DNA from: Archivesica marissinica
Taxonomy: Eukaryota; Mollusca; Bivalvia; Venerida; Vesicomyidae
Assembly (NCBI GenBank): GCA_014843695.1
Contig: CM026390.1
Location: 101,064,722-101,128,721 of the forward strand
Direction of reading: 5' to 3'
Length of the DNA stretch: 64,000 nucleotides
The notes below the pieces were generated by a model, which worked only from the letters and a program-made list of their open reading frames with translations, searched no databases and was not told the DNA's origin. This document shows positions 1 through 13,600 of the stretch, one piece after another. The translations under genes and the position numbers were made by a program. Numbering within the stretch: the first letter of the stretch is position 1; every line of letters starts with the position of its first letter.

Positions 1-296
1 TTGGAGGCACTGCGTGTACGTATAATTGGATGGGTTTTTCCACTTTTATAGACATTTACATTCAGGAATCGAATCGTTGAATACAATTTGGCTCTTGTCG
101 ATATTTTTTCTTCCCAGTATTTCTTAATCGCAGAGTGAAGTTTAGATTTCCATTCTTCTTTTGAACATTGGTTGCTTAGAAGATATATGGCTTCAGGAAG
201 TTCATATTTGCATAAAAGTTTATCGATTTCAATGAACCAGCTGCTACTACCTTTGTTTTTTACTGTCAGTTGACGTATAGCGATACGTTTCTCTCA
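1..296 (-). mobile_element. LINE (non-LTR retrotransposon) ORF fragment, runs off window start
   Basis: Read on the - strand, about 296..1 is one open frame of about 98 codons with no stop before the window edge. It includes VKNKGSSSWF, IDKLLCKYELPEA, EWKSKLHSAIKKYW and SGKTHPIIRTR. This W..I..L..Y.LP, WK..V...YW, HP..R layout resembles the region after the reverse transcriptase in CR1/L2-like LINE ORF2 proteins, before the terminal zinc knuckle. That is recognition by eye, not a search. It is not part of the + strand gene: it lies antisense inside an intron and is cut off on its upstream side by the array at 297. A stop (TGA) sits just upstream at about 296. It is probably a dead 5'-truncated insertion. 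Confidence 0.65.
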
Positions 297-712
297 GGGT
301 GATTGGCCATGTTGCATATATTCCAGGGCCATAAAACACCAGGGCGATTGGCCATGTTGCATATATTCCAGGGCCATAAAACACCAGGGTGATTGGCCAT
401 GTTGCATATATTCCAGGGCCATAAAACACCAGGGCGATTGGCCATGTTGCATATATTCCAGGGCCATAAAACACCAGGGCGATTGGCCATGTTGCATATA
501 TTCCAGGGCCATAAAACACCAGGGTGATTGGCAGTGTTGCATACATTCCAGTGCCATAAAACACCAGGGTGATTGGCTATGTTGCATATATTCCAGGGCC
601 ATAAAACACCTGGGTGATTGGCTATGTTGCATTTATGCCAGGGCCATAAAACATCAAGATGATTGGCCATGTTGCATATATTCCAGGGCCAAGACACCAG
701 GATGTTCAGTCT
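297..712. repeat. 46-bp minisatellite, about 9 copies
   Basis: The unit begins GGGTGATTGGCCATGTTGCA and continues with TATTCCAGGGCCATAAAACA. Its core, ATGTTGCATATATTCCAGGG, is nearly the same as the core of the next array (850-1494), so the two share an ancestor. Degenerate copies reach about 800. The open frames across it on the - strand are by-products of the periodicity. Confidence 0.93.
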
Positions 713-849
713 GGTTGCATAATTTAGGTCATGCATGTATAATATGTCTATATTTTTATAACACCAGGATGATCAACCTTACTGCATACATTCCAGGGAC
801 ATGCACGATATGATTATAATTATATATATAATAAAAACATCAGTAATAT

Positions 850-1494
850 GTTACATTTATTCCAGGGCCATGCATGTACAATATGTTACATTTATTCCAG
901 GGCCATGCATCTACAATATGTTACATTTATTCCAGGACCATGCATGTACAATATGTTACATTTATTCCAGGGTCATGCATCTACAATATGTTACATTTAT
1001 TCCAGGACCATGCATGTACAATATGTTACATTTATTCCAGGACCATGCATGTACAATATGTTACATTTATTCCAGGACCATGCATCTACAATATGTTACA
1101 TTTATTCCAGGACCATGCATGTACAATATGTTACATTTATTCCAGGGTCATGCATCTACAATATGTTACATTTATTCCAGGACCATGCATCTACAATATG
1201 TTACATTTATTCCAGGGCCATGCATCTACAATATGTTACATTTATTCCAGGACCATGCATGTACAATATGTTACATTTATTCCAGGACCATGCATGTACA
1301 ATATGTTACATTTATTCCAGGGTCATGCATCTACAATATGTTACATTTATTCCAGGACCATGCATGTACAATATGTTACATTTATTCCAGGACCATGCAT
1401 GTACAATATGTTACATTTATTCCAGGACCATGCATCTACAATATGTTACATTTATTCCAGGACCATGCAGTACAATATGTTACATTTATTCCAG
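850..1494 (+). repeat. 35-bp minisatellite carrying the exon 1 splice acceptor, about 18-19 copies
   Basis: The unit contains ACATTTATTCCAG followed by GACCATGCATGTAC. Every copy therefore holds a pyrimidine-rich 3' splice site, TTTATTCCAG|G, identical to the acceptor used by exon 1 at 1493-1494. The last copy is 34 bp. All three forward frames are stop-free across the array. The acceptor at 1425 would add exactly 69 nt in frame to exon 1, so alternative acceptor use could lengthen the protein. The true acceptor is assigned to the last copy because the VWC sequence starts there. Confidence 0.93.
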
Positions 1495-1628
1495 GGTCAT
1501 GCACATATAATGGGGAGCAGTATCCTGATGGTTCGGACTGGGAAATTTTAGCATGTACAAAGTGTGTGTGTACTGACGGGCAACATTCCTGCTACCCAGT
1601 GGATTGTCCACCGGTCGTCTGTGCCGAG
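1495..1628 (+). CDS. FRAS1: FRAS1-like exon 1 of window: VWC module a, first part
   Basis: Acceptor TTTATTCCAG|GG, donor GAG|GTATGC; phase 1 in, phase 0 out. The product reads [15 protein letters not shown] then [21 protein letters not shown]. This is the typical VWC start: C-x-Y-x-G-x2-Y-x-D-G, then a CxxCxC cluster and spaced cysteines. Seven cysteines are in this exon and the closing CCPVC is in the next. The acceptor is the last copy of a 35-bp tandem array whose units all carry the same splice-site motif. The codon split at the start needs one base from an upstream exon outside the window, so this is not the first exon. Confidence 0.9.
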
Positions 1629-4600
1629 GTATGCAATGATGTAGACTACAGCAAAGTTTAATATAAACATTTTTATTGGGAATTTGATTCAAAGAAATAT
1701 GTTCCCTATAATACCCCAAGTGCTTAAAGAAGATGTCTTTACTGTTATCAAGTACTGGTTAACCGTTGGAGCCTGCCCAGGAAGGTGTTGTTAGGTAAAC
1801 TGCCCTCCGACGATATAGCCCAAAATGGTGCTGATGCAGGCGTAAAACCCGAAATATAAAATAAATTTACTGTTATCTGTAGCAGGTGTCATTTACTGAA
1901 ATTATTATCAAAATGTAATGCCCTGTCAGAGAGATGATCCATATAATATTCCTGTATAATCCTGGCTTAATGCTGGAGGAGGTAGAAACATACTTTAAAT
2001 ATCTGTCTAATGACCTGTGATTGTGTTACAGGAACATGGGAATGGAATCTGTGACAGGTGTATTTCATATTCAACTTGTGTCTTACAGAATGCAGTATTA
2101 GAAAGAGTATCCGATTCATGCTGTCCCGTCTGTCATAATCCTAATACAACATGCAGGCAAGGTGACATCGAATACAAGGTAAGGTTATAGTATAACATGC
2201 AGGCAAGGTGACATCGAATACAAGGTAAGGTTATAGTATAACATGCAGGCAAGGTGACATCGAATACAAGGTAAGGTTATAGTATAACATGCAGGCAAGG
2301 TGACATCGAATACAAGGTACAGTTATAGTATAACATGCAGGCAAGGTGACATCGAATACTAGGTAAGGTTATAGTATAACATGCAGGCAAGGTGACATCG
2401 AATACAAGGTAAGGTTATAGTATAACATGCAGGCAAGGTGACATCGAATACAAGGTAAGGTTATAGTATAACATGCAGGCAAGGTGACATCGAATACTAG
2501 GTAAGGTTATAGTATAACATGCAGGCAAGGTTACATCGAATACAAGGTAAGGTTATAGTATAACATGCAGACAAGGTGACATCGAATACAAGGTAAGGTT
2601 ATAGTATAACATGCAGGCAAGGTGACATCGAATACAAGGTAAGGTTATAGTATAACATGCAGGCAAGGTGACATCGAATACTAGGTACGGTTATAGTATA
2701 ACATGCAGGCAAGGTGACATTGAATACAAGGTAAGGTTATAGTATAACATGCAGGCAAGGTGACATTGAATACAAGGTACAGTTGTAGTATAACATGCAG
2801 GCAAGGTGACATCGAATACAAGGTAAGGTTATAGTATAACATGCAGGCAAGGTGACATCGAATACAAGGTAAGGTTATAGTATAACATGCAGGCAAGGTG
2901 GCATTGAATACAAGGTAAGGTTATAGTATAACATGCAGGCAAGGTGACATCGAATACAAGGTAAGGTTATAGTATAACATGCAGGCAAGGTGACATCGAA
3001 TACTAGGTACGGTTATAGTATAACATGCAGGCAAGGTGACATTGAATACAAGGTAAGGTTATAGTATAACATGCAGGCAAGGTGACATTGAATACAAGGT
3101 AAGGTTATAGTATAACATGCAGGCAAGGTGACATTGAATACAAGGTACAGTTATAGTATAACATGCAGGCAAGGTGACATCGAATACAAGGTAAGGTTAT
3201 AGTATAACATGCAGGCAAGGTGACATCGCATACAAGGTAAGGTTATAGTATAACATGCAGGCAAGGTGACATCGAATACAAGGTACAGTTATAGTATAAC
3301 ATGCAGGCAAGGTGACATCGAATACAAGGTACAGTTATAGTATAACATGCAGGCAAGGTGACATCGAATACAAGGTAAGGTTATAGTATAACATACAGGC
3401 AAGGTGACATCGAATACAAGGTAAGGTTATAGTATAGCATGCAGGCAAGGTGACATCGAATACAAGGTAAGGTTATAGTATAACATGCAGGCAAGGTGAC
3501 ATCGAATACAAGGTAAGGTTATAGTATAACATGCAGGCAAGGTGACATTGAATACAAGGTAAGGTTATAGTATAACATGCAGGCAAGGTGACATTGAATA
3601 CAAGGTAAGGTTATAGTATAACATGCAGGCAAGGTGACATTGAATACAAGGTAAGGTTATAGTATAACATGCAGGCAAGGTGACATTGAATACAAGGTAA
3701 GGTTATAGTATAACATGCAGGCAAGGTGACATCGAATACAAGGTACAGTTATAGTATAACATGCAGGCAAGGTGACATCGAATACAAGGTAAGGTTATAG
3801 TATAACATGCAGACAAGGTGACATCGAATACAAGGTTATAGTATAACATGCAGGCAAGGTGACATCGAATACAAGGTTATAGTATAACATGCAGGCAAGG
3901 TGACATCGAATACAAGGTTATAGTATAACATGCAGGCAAGGTGACATTGAATACAAGGTTATAGTATAACATGCAGGCAAGGTGACATCGAATACAAGGT
4001 TATAGTATAACATGCAGGCAAGGTGACATTGAATACAAGGTTATAGTATAACATGCAGGCAAGGTGACATCGAATACAAGGTACAGTTATAGTATAACAT
4101 GCAGGCAAGGTGACATTGAATACAAGGTAAGGTTATAGTATAACATGCAGGCAAGGTGACATCAAATACAAGGTAAGGTTATAGTATAACATGCAGGCAA
4201 GGTGACATCGAATACAAGGTAAGGTTATAGTATAACATGCAGGCAAGGTGACATTGAATACAAGGTAAGGTTATAGTATAACATGCAGGCAAGGTGACAT
4301 TGAATTCAAGGTAAGGTTATAGTATAACATGCAGGCAAGGTGACATCGAATACAAGGTAAGGTTATAGTATAACATGCAGACAAGGTGACATCGAATACA
4401 AGGTTATAGTATAACATGCAGGCAAGGTGACATTGAATACAAGGTTATAGTATAACATGCAGGCAAGGTGACATCGAATACAAGGTAAGGTTATAGTATA
4501 ACATGCAGGCAAGGTGACATCGAATACAAGGTTATAGTATAACATGCAGGCAAGGTGACATTGAATACAAGGTTATAGTATAACATGCAGGCAAGGTGAC

Positions 4601-7600
4601 ATCGAATACAAGGTTATAGTATAACATGCAGGCAAGGTGACATCGAATACAAGGTACAGTTATAGTATAACATGCAGGCAAGGTGACATCGAATACAAGG
4701 TAAGGTTATAGTACAACATGCAGGCAAGGTGACATCGAATACAAGGTACGATTATTAATACAACATGCAGGCAAGGTGACATTGAATACAAGGTAAGGTT
4801 ATTAATACAACATGCAGGCAAGGTGACATTGAATACAAGGTAAGGTTATTAATACAACATGCAGGCAAGGTGACATTGAATACAAGGTAAGGTTATAGTA
4901 TAACATGCAGGCAAGGTGACATCGAATACAAGGTTATAGTATAACATGCAGGCAAGGTGACATCGAATACAAGGTTATAGTATAACATGCAGGCAAGGTG
5001 ACATTGAATACAAGGTTATAGTATAACATGCAGGCAAGGTGACATTAAATACAAGGTAAGGTTATAGTATAACATGCAGGCAAGGTGACATCAAATACAA
5101 GGTTATAGTATAACATGCAGGCAAGGTGACATCGAATACAAGGTAAGGTTATAGTATTACATGCAGGCAAGGTGACATTGAATACAAGGTAAGGTTATAG
5201 TATAACATGCAGGCAAGGTGACATCGAATACAAGGTAAGGTTATAGTATACCATGCAGGCAAGGTGACATCGAATACAAGGTACGGTTATAGTATAACAT
5301 GCAGGCAAGGTGACATTGAATACAAGGTAAGGTTATAGTATAACATGCAGGCAAGGTGACATTGAATACAAGGTAAGGTTATAGTATAACATGCAGGCAA
5401 GGTGACATCGAATACAAGGTAAGGTTATAGTATAACATGCAGACAAGGTGACATCGAATACAAGGTTATAGTATAACATGCAGGCAAGGTGACATTGAAT
5501 ACAAGGTTATAGTATAACATGCAGGCAAGGTGACATCGAATACAAGGTAAGGTTATAGTATAACATGCAGGCAAGGTGACATCGAATACAAGGTTATAGT
5601 ATAACATGCAGGCAAGGTGACATTGAATACAAGGTTATAGTATAACATGCAGGCAAGGTGACATCGAATACAAGGTTATAGTATAACATGCAGGCAAGGT
5701 GACATCGAATACAAGGTACAGTTATAGTATAACATGCAGGCAAGGTGACATCGAATACAAGGTAAGGTTATAGTACAACATGCAGGCAAGGTGACATCAA
5801 ATACAAGGTACGATTATTAATACAACATGCAGGCAAGGTGCCATTGAATACAAGGTAAGGTTATTAATACAACATGCAGGCAAGGTGACATTGAATACAA
5901 GGTAAGGTTATTAATACAACATGCAGGCAAGGTGACATTGAATACAGGGTACGGTTATTAATACAACATGCAGGCAAGGTGACATTGAATACAAGGTAAG
6001 GTTATTAATACAACATGCAGGCAAGGTGACATTGAATACAAGGTAAGGTTATTAATACAACATGCAGGCAAGTTGACATTGAATAAAAGGTAAGTTTAGT
6101 GCAAATGCCTGGGTTCTGATTACCTGATTCCACATGTAGGTAATATAGAAGATGATGTTACATGTATTTTAATGTACTAGCAGGCAAGGCAACATAGAAA
6201 AAGTTTAGAAATAGTACTTTCTATATTGGAGACAGGATGTATTGATGGAGAACTGATACAGTGAACTATAGTCTTGTTTTGTGGAGAATAGTTGCATTGT
6301 GAGGTTCTGTGATGTGTACTTTTAGACTACGTGGAAGTCGTGATAGCGCAGTGGATGCACGTTCGCTTCAGGTGCGAAAGGTCCGGAGTTAGAGTCCTGC
6401 TGGAGCCGTTACGATTGTGCCATTAGGCACGGCATTTAAATTCCACGTTGCCTCTTCTCTCTCCCTCGTGGCGATGGATTCCATCAGGAATGAAGTCTCG
6501 AGAGTGATTAATATAAGTTGAAATAACTTATTTCGCAATCGAGCTAAAATAAATTTATATAAACTACTTCTAGATGAAACTTGTTCTACTTTCACTTTCC
6601 TCTGTTAGATATGGATGCACACCACTGTATTTTCTCCTTCTTCGCGCTATGGTAAATCGATAAACTGTCACAGTCAAATTCTCAGTTCCAAACAAGATCG
6701 ACATTTACTGCATGCAGTTCTGTAAACTCCAGGGCTGCTGCTTGCTGTTAGACACAAGTAAGTCATGGCATCTCCATCAAAGTTTTTCACAATTTTCAAA
6801 TGTAAACAAACACCGGTTAAAAATGGAGTGCATAGGGATCATAGCTGTCATGTAGGGCTGTTTACTCATCAATGCGCTGGAGCGAGTAGTACTGAAATAA
6901 ATGCACAAAAAGTCTTCTTCAAATGAGCACAAATGCCACAGATGCACCACAATCACAGTAAGAAATGCAAACAGTCTCTGGTTCTACAGTAAAACATCAT
7001 CAAATTATGGTCTGCTTGATTGTAAAAACTACTTTCTAGGATACAACGACCCAGAACCAATTCCCCAGTGGGGTCACACGATATATGGAGGGAGAATTAG
7101 ATTTTCTACATTTTGTGCCTCATTTATTTGCAGACTGGAGAGCAATGGAACCGAGACCCGTGTACACTGTGTGTATGTATCGGTGGTACTGTAGTGTGTA
7201 CAGTGAGGGAATGTATGGATCACATCTTCTGTAGCATGGTATGTTCTCTCCCTCCCTCAAACACCGTGTGTATGTATCGGTGGTACTGTAGTGTGTACAG
7301 TGAGGGAATGTATGGATCACATCTTCTGTAGCCTGGTATGTTCTCTCCCTCCCTCGAACACTGTGTGTATGTATAGGTGGTACTGTAGTGTGTACAGTGA
7401 GGGAATGTATGGATCACATCTTCTGTAGCCTGGTATGTTCTCTCACTGTGTCATCCCGTCTCACACCCTCTCCCTCCCTCAAACACTGTGTGTATGTATA
7501 GGTGGTACTGTAGTGTGTACAGTGAGGAAATGTATGGATCACATCTTCTGTAGCCTGGTATGTTCTCTCACTGTCTCATCCCGTCTCACACCCTCTCCCT

Positions 7601-10600
7601 CCCTCAAACACTGTGTGTATGTATCGGTGGTACTGTAGTGTGTACAGTGAGGGAATGTATGGATCACATCTTCTGTAGCCTGGTATGTTCTCTCATTGTC
7701 TCATCCCGTCTCACACCCTCTCCCTCCCTCGAACACTGTGTGTATGTATAGGTTGTACTGTAGTGTGTACAGTGAGGGAATGTATGGATCACATCTTCTG
7801 TAGCCTGGTATGTTCTCTCACTGTCTCATCCCGTCTCACACCCTCTCCCTCCCTCAAACACTGTGTGTATATATCGGTGGTACTGTAGTGTGTACAGTGA
7901 GGGAATGTATGGATCACATCTTCTGTAGCCTGGTATGTTCTCTCCCTGTCTCATCCCATCTCACACCCTCTCCCTCTCTCAAACACTGTCTCATCCCATC
8001 TCACACCCTCTCCCTCCCTCAAACACTGTCTCACACCCTCTCCCTCCCTCGAACACTGTGTGTATGTATAGGTGGTACTGTAGTGTGTACAGTGAGGGAA
8101 TGTATGGATCACATCTTCTGTAGCCTGGTATGTTCTCTCCCTGTCTCATCCCATCTCACACCCTCTCCCTCTCTCAAACACTGTCTCATCCCATCTCACA
8201 CCCTCTCCCTCCCTCAAACACTGTCTCACACCCTCTCCCTCCCTCGAACACTGTGTGTATGTATAGGTGGTACTGTAGTGTGTACAGTGAGGGAATGTAT
8301 GGATCACATCTTCTGTAGCCTGGTATGTTCTCTCACTGTCTCATCCCGTCTCACACCCTCTCCCTCCCTCAAACACTGTGTGTATATATCGGTGGTACTG
8401 TAGTGTGTACAATGAGGGAATGTATGGATCACATCTTCTGTAGCCTGGTATGTTCTCTCCCTGTCTCATCCCATCTCACACCCTCTCCCTCCCTCAAACA
8501 CTGTGTGTATGTATCGGTGGTACTGTAGTGTGTACAATGAGGGAATGTATGGATCACATCTTCTGTAGCCTGGTATGTTCTCTCCCTGTCTCATCCCATC
8601 TCACACCCTCTCCCTCCCTCGAACACTGTGTGTATGTATAGGTGGTACTGTAGTGTGTACAGTGAGGGAATGTATGGATCACATCTTCTGTAGCCTGGTA
8701 TGTTCTCTCCCTGTCTCATCCCATCTCACACCCTCTCCCTCTCTCAAACACTGTCTCATCCCATCTCACACCCTCTCCCTCCCTCAAACACTGTCTCACA
8801 CCCTCTCCCTCCCTCGAACACTGTGTGTATGTATAGGTGGTACTGTAGTGTGTACAGTGAGGGAATGTATGGATCACATCTTCTGTAGCCTGGTATGTTC
8901 TCTCACTGTCTCATCCCGTCTCACACCCTCTCCCTCCCTCAAACACTGTGTGTATATATCGGTGGTACTGTAGTGTGTACAATGAGGGAATGTATGGATC
9001 ACATCTTCTGTAGCCTGGTATGTTCTCTCCCTGTCTCATCCCATCTCACACCCTCTCCCTCCCTCAAACACTGTGTGTATGTATCGGTGGTACTGTAGTG
9101 TGTACAATGAGGGAATGTATGGATCACATCTTCTGTAGCCTGGTATGTTCTCTCCCTGTCTCATCCCATCTCACACCCTCTCCCTCCCTCAAACACTGTG
9201 TGTATGTATAGGTGGTACTGTAGTGTGTACAGTGAGGGAATGTATGGATCACATCTTCTGTAGCCTGGTATGTTCTCTCCCTGTCTCATCCCATCTCACA
9301 CCCTCTCCCTCTCTCAAACACTGTCTCATCCCATCTCACACCCTCTCCCTCCCTCAAACACTGTCTCACACCCTCTCCCTCCCTCGAACACTGTGTGTAT
9401 GTATAGGTGGTACTGTAGTGTGTACAGTGAGGGAATGTATGGATCACATCTTCTGTAGCCTGGTATGTTCTCTCACTGTCTCATCCCGTCTCACACCCTC
9501 TCCCTCCCTCAAACACTGTGTGTATATATCGGTGGTACTGTAGTGTGTACAATGAGGGAATGTATGGATCACATCTTCTGTAGCCTGGTATGTTCTCTCC
9601 CTGTCTCATCCCATCTCACACCCTCTCCCTCCCTCAAACACTGTGTGTATGTATCGGTGGTACTGTAGTGTGTACAATGAGGGAATGTATGGATCACATC
9701 TTCTGTAGCCTGGTATGTTCTCTCCCTGTCTCATCCCATCTCACACCCTCTCCCTCCCTCAAACACTGTCTCATCCCGTCTCACACCCTCTCCCTCTCTC
9801 AAACACTGTCTCATCCCATCTCACACCCTCTCCCTCCCTCAAACACTGTGTGTATGTATCGGTGGTACTGTAGTGTGTACAGTGAGGGAATGTATGGATC
9901 ACATCTTCTGTAGCCTGGTATGTTCTCTCACTGTCTCATCCCATCTCACACCCTCTCCCTCCCTCGAACACTGTGTGTATGTATCGGTGGTACTGTAGTG
10001 TGTACAGTGAGGGAATGTATGGATCACATCTTCTGTAGCCTGGTATGTTCTCTCACTGTCTCATCCCATCTCACACCCTCTCCCTCCCTCGAACACTGTG
10101 TGTATGTATAGGTGGTACTGTAGTGTGTACAGTGAGGGAATGTATGGATCACATCTTCTGTAGCCTGGTATGTTCTCTCACTGTCTCATCCCGTCTCACA
10201 CCCTCTCCCTCCCTCAAACACTGTGTGTATGTATAGGTGGTACTGTAGTGTGTACAGTGAGGGAATGTATGGATCACATCTTCTGTAGCCTGGTATGTTC
10301 TCTCCCTGTCTCATCCCATCTCACACCCTCTCCCTCCCTCAAACACTGTCTCATCCCATCTCACACCCTCTCCCTCCCTCAAACAGTCTCACACCCTCTC
10401 CCTCCCTCGAACACTGTGTGTATGTATAGGTGGTACTGTAGTGTGTACAGTGAGGGAATGTATGGATCACATCTTCTGTAGCCTGGTATGTTCTCTCACT
10501 GTCTCATCCCGTCTCACACCCTCTCCCTCCCTCAAACACTGTGTGTATATATCGGTGGTACTGTAGTGTGTACAATGAGGGAATGTATGGATCACATCTT

Positions 10601-13600
10601 CTGTAGCCTGGTATGTTCTCTCCCTGTCTCATCCCATCTCACACCCTCTCCCTCCCTCAAACACTGTGTGTATGTATCGGTGGTACTGTAGTGTGTACAA
10701 TGAGGGAATGTATGGATCACATCTTCTGTAGCCTGGTATGTTCTCTCCCTGTCTCATCCCATCTCACACCCTCTCCCTCCCTCGAACACTGTGTGTATGT
10801 ATAGGTGGTACTGTAGTGTGTACAGTGAGGGAATGTATGGATCACATCTTCTGTAGCCTGGTATGTTCTCTCCCTGTCTCATCCCATCTCACACCCTCTC
10901 CCTCTCTCAAACACTGTCTCATCCCATCTCACACCCTCTCCCTCCCTCAAACACTGTCTCACACCCTCTCCCTCCCTCGAACACTGTGTGTATGTATAGG
11001 TGGTACTGTAGTGTGTACAGTGAGGGAATGTATGGATCACATCTTCTGTAGCCTGGTATGTTCTCTCACTGTCTCATCCCGTCTCACACCCTCTCCCTCC
11101 CTCAAACACTGTGTGTATGTATCGGTGGTACTGTAGTGTGTACAATGAGGGAATGTATGGATCACATCTTCTGTAGCCTGGTATGTTCTCTCCCTGTCTC
11201 ATCCCATCTCACACCCTCTCCCTCCCTCAAACACTGTGTGTATGTATCGGTGGTACTGTAGTGTGTACAATGAGGGAATGTATGGATCACATCTTCTGTA
11301 GCCTGGTATGTTCTCTCCCTGTCTCATCCCATCTCACACCCTCTCCCTCTCTCAAACACTGTCTCATCCCATCTCACACCCTCTCCCTCCCTCAAACACT
11401 GTCTCACACCCTCTCCCTCCCTCGAACACTGTGTGTATGTATAGGTGGTACTGTAGTGTGTACAGTGAGGGAATGTATGGATCACATCTTCTGTAGCCTG
11501 GTATGTTCTCTCACTGTCTCATCCCGTCTCACACCCTCTCCCTCCCTCAAACACTGTGTGTATATATCGGTGGTACTGTAGTGTGTACAGTGAGGGAATG
11601 TATGGATCACATCTTCTGTAGCCTGGTATGTTCTCTCCCTGTCTCATCCCATCTCACACCCTCTCCCTCCCTCAAACACTGTCTCATCCCATCTCACACC
11701 CTCTCCCTCCCTCAACACTGTCTCATCCCGTCTCACACCCTCTCCCTCTCTCAAACACTGTCTCATCCCATCTCACACCCTCTCCCTCCCTCAAACACTG
11801 TGTGTATGTATCGGTGGTACTGTAGTGTGTACAGTGAGGGAATGTATGGATCACATCTTCTGTAGCCTGGTATGTTCTCTCACTGTCTCATCCCATCTCA
11901 CACCCTCTCCCTCCCTCGAACACTGTGTGTATGTATCGGTGGTACTGTAGTGTGTACAGTGAGGGAATGTATGGATCACATCTTCTGTAGCCTGGTATGT
12001 TCTCTCACTGTCTCATCCCGTCTCACACCCTCTCCCTCCCTCGAACACTGTGTGTATGTATAGGTGGTACTGTAGTGTGTACAGTGAGGGAATGTATGGA
12101 TCACATCTTCTGTAGCCTGGTATGTTCTCTCACTGTCTCATCCCATCTCACACCCTCTCCCTCCCTCGAACACTGTGTGTATGTATCGGTGGTACTGTAG
12201 TGTGTACAGTGAGGGAATGTATGGATCACATCTTCTGTAGCCTGGTATGTTCTCTCACTGTCTCATCCCGTCTCACACCCTCTCCCTCCCTCGAACACTG
12301 TGTGTATGTATAGGTGGTACTGTAGTGTGTACAGTGAGGGAATGTATGGATCACATCTTCTGTAGCCTGGTATGTTCTCTCACTGTCTCATCCCGTCTCA
12401 CACCCTCTCCCTCCCTCGAACACTGTGTGTATGTATAGGTGGTACTGTAGTGTGTACAGTGAGGGAATGTATGGATCACATCTTCTGTAGCCTGGTATGT
12501 TCTCTCACTGTCTCATCCCATCTCACATCCTCTTCCTCCCTCAAACACTGTCTCATCCCGTCTCACATCCTCAAACACTGTCTCATCCCGTCTCACACCC
12601 TCTCCCTCCCTCAAACACTGTCTCATCCCATCTCACATCCTCTCCCTCCCTCAAACACTGTCTCATCCCGTCTCACACCCTCTCCCTCCCTCAAACACTG
12701 TCTCATCCTGTCTCACACCCTCTCCCTCCCTCAAACACTGTCTCACACCCTCTCCCTCCCTCGAACACTGTGTGTATGTATAGGTGGTACTGTAGTGTGT
12801 ACAGTGAGGGAATGTATGGATCACATCTTCTGTAGCCTGGTATGTTCTCTCACTGTCTCATCCCGTCTCACACCCTCTCCCTCCCTCGAACACTGTGTGT
12901 ATGTATAGGTGGTACTGTAGTGTGTACAGTGAGGGAATGTATGGATCACATCTTCTGTAGCCTGGTATGTTCTCTCACTGTCTCATCCCGTCTCACACCC
13001 TCTCCCTCCCTCAAACACTGTGTGTATGTATAGGTGGTACTGTAGTGTGTACAGTGAGGGAATGTATGGATCACATCTTCTGTAGCCTGGTATGTTCTCT
13101 CACTGTCTCATCCCGTCTCACACCCTCTCCCTCCCTCAAACACTGTCTCACACCCTCTCCCACCCTCGAACACTGTGTGTATGTATAGGTGGTACTGTAG
13201 TGTGTACAGTGAGGGAATGTATGGATCACATCTTCTGTAGCCTGGTATGTTCTCTCACTGTCTCATCCCGTCTCACACCCTCTCCCTCTCTCAAACACTG
13301 TCTCATCCTGTCTCACACCCTCTCCCTCTCTCAAACACTGGCTCATCCCACATCACACCCTCTCCCTCCCTCAAACACTGTCTCATCCCGTCTCACACCC
13401 TCTCCCTATCTCAAACACAGTCTCATCCCATCTCACACCCTCTCCCTCCCTCAAACACTGTCTCATCCCATCTCACACCCTCTCCCTCCCTCAAACACTG
13501 TCTCATCATGCCTCACACCATCTCCCTCCCTCAAACACTGTGTGTATGTATCGGTGGTACTGTAGTGTGTACAGTGAGGGAATGTATGGATCACATCTTC

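Noticed and set aside
2149..6095. CRISPR-like array of direct repeats
   Set aside because: No unique spacers: the whole unit repeats head to tail. The context is a eukaryotic intron.
6901..7194. 97-codon + strand ORF overlapping exon 3
   Set aside because: It runs in another frame from the VWC reading and shows no domain; it is chance, and its end overlaps exon 3 out of frame.
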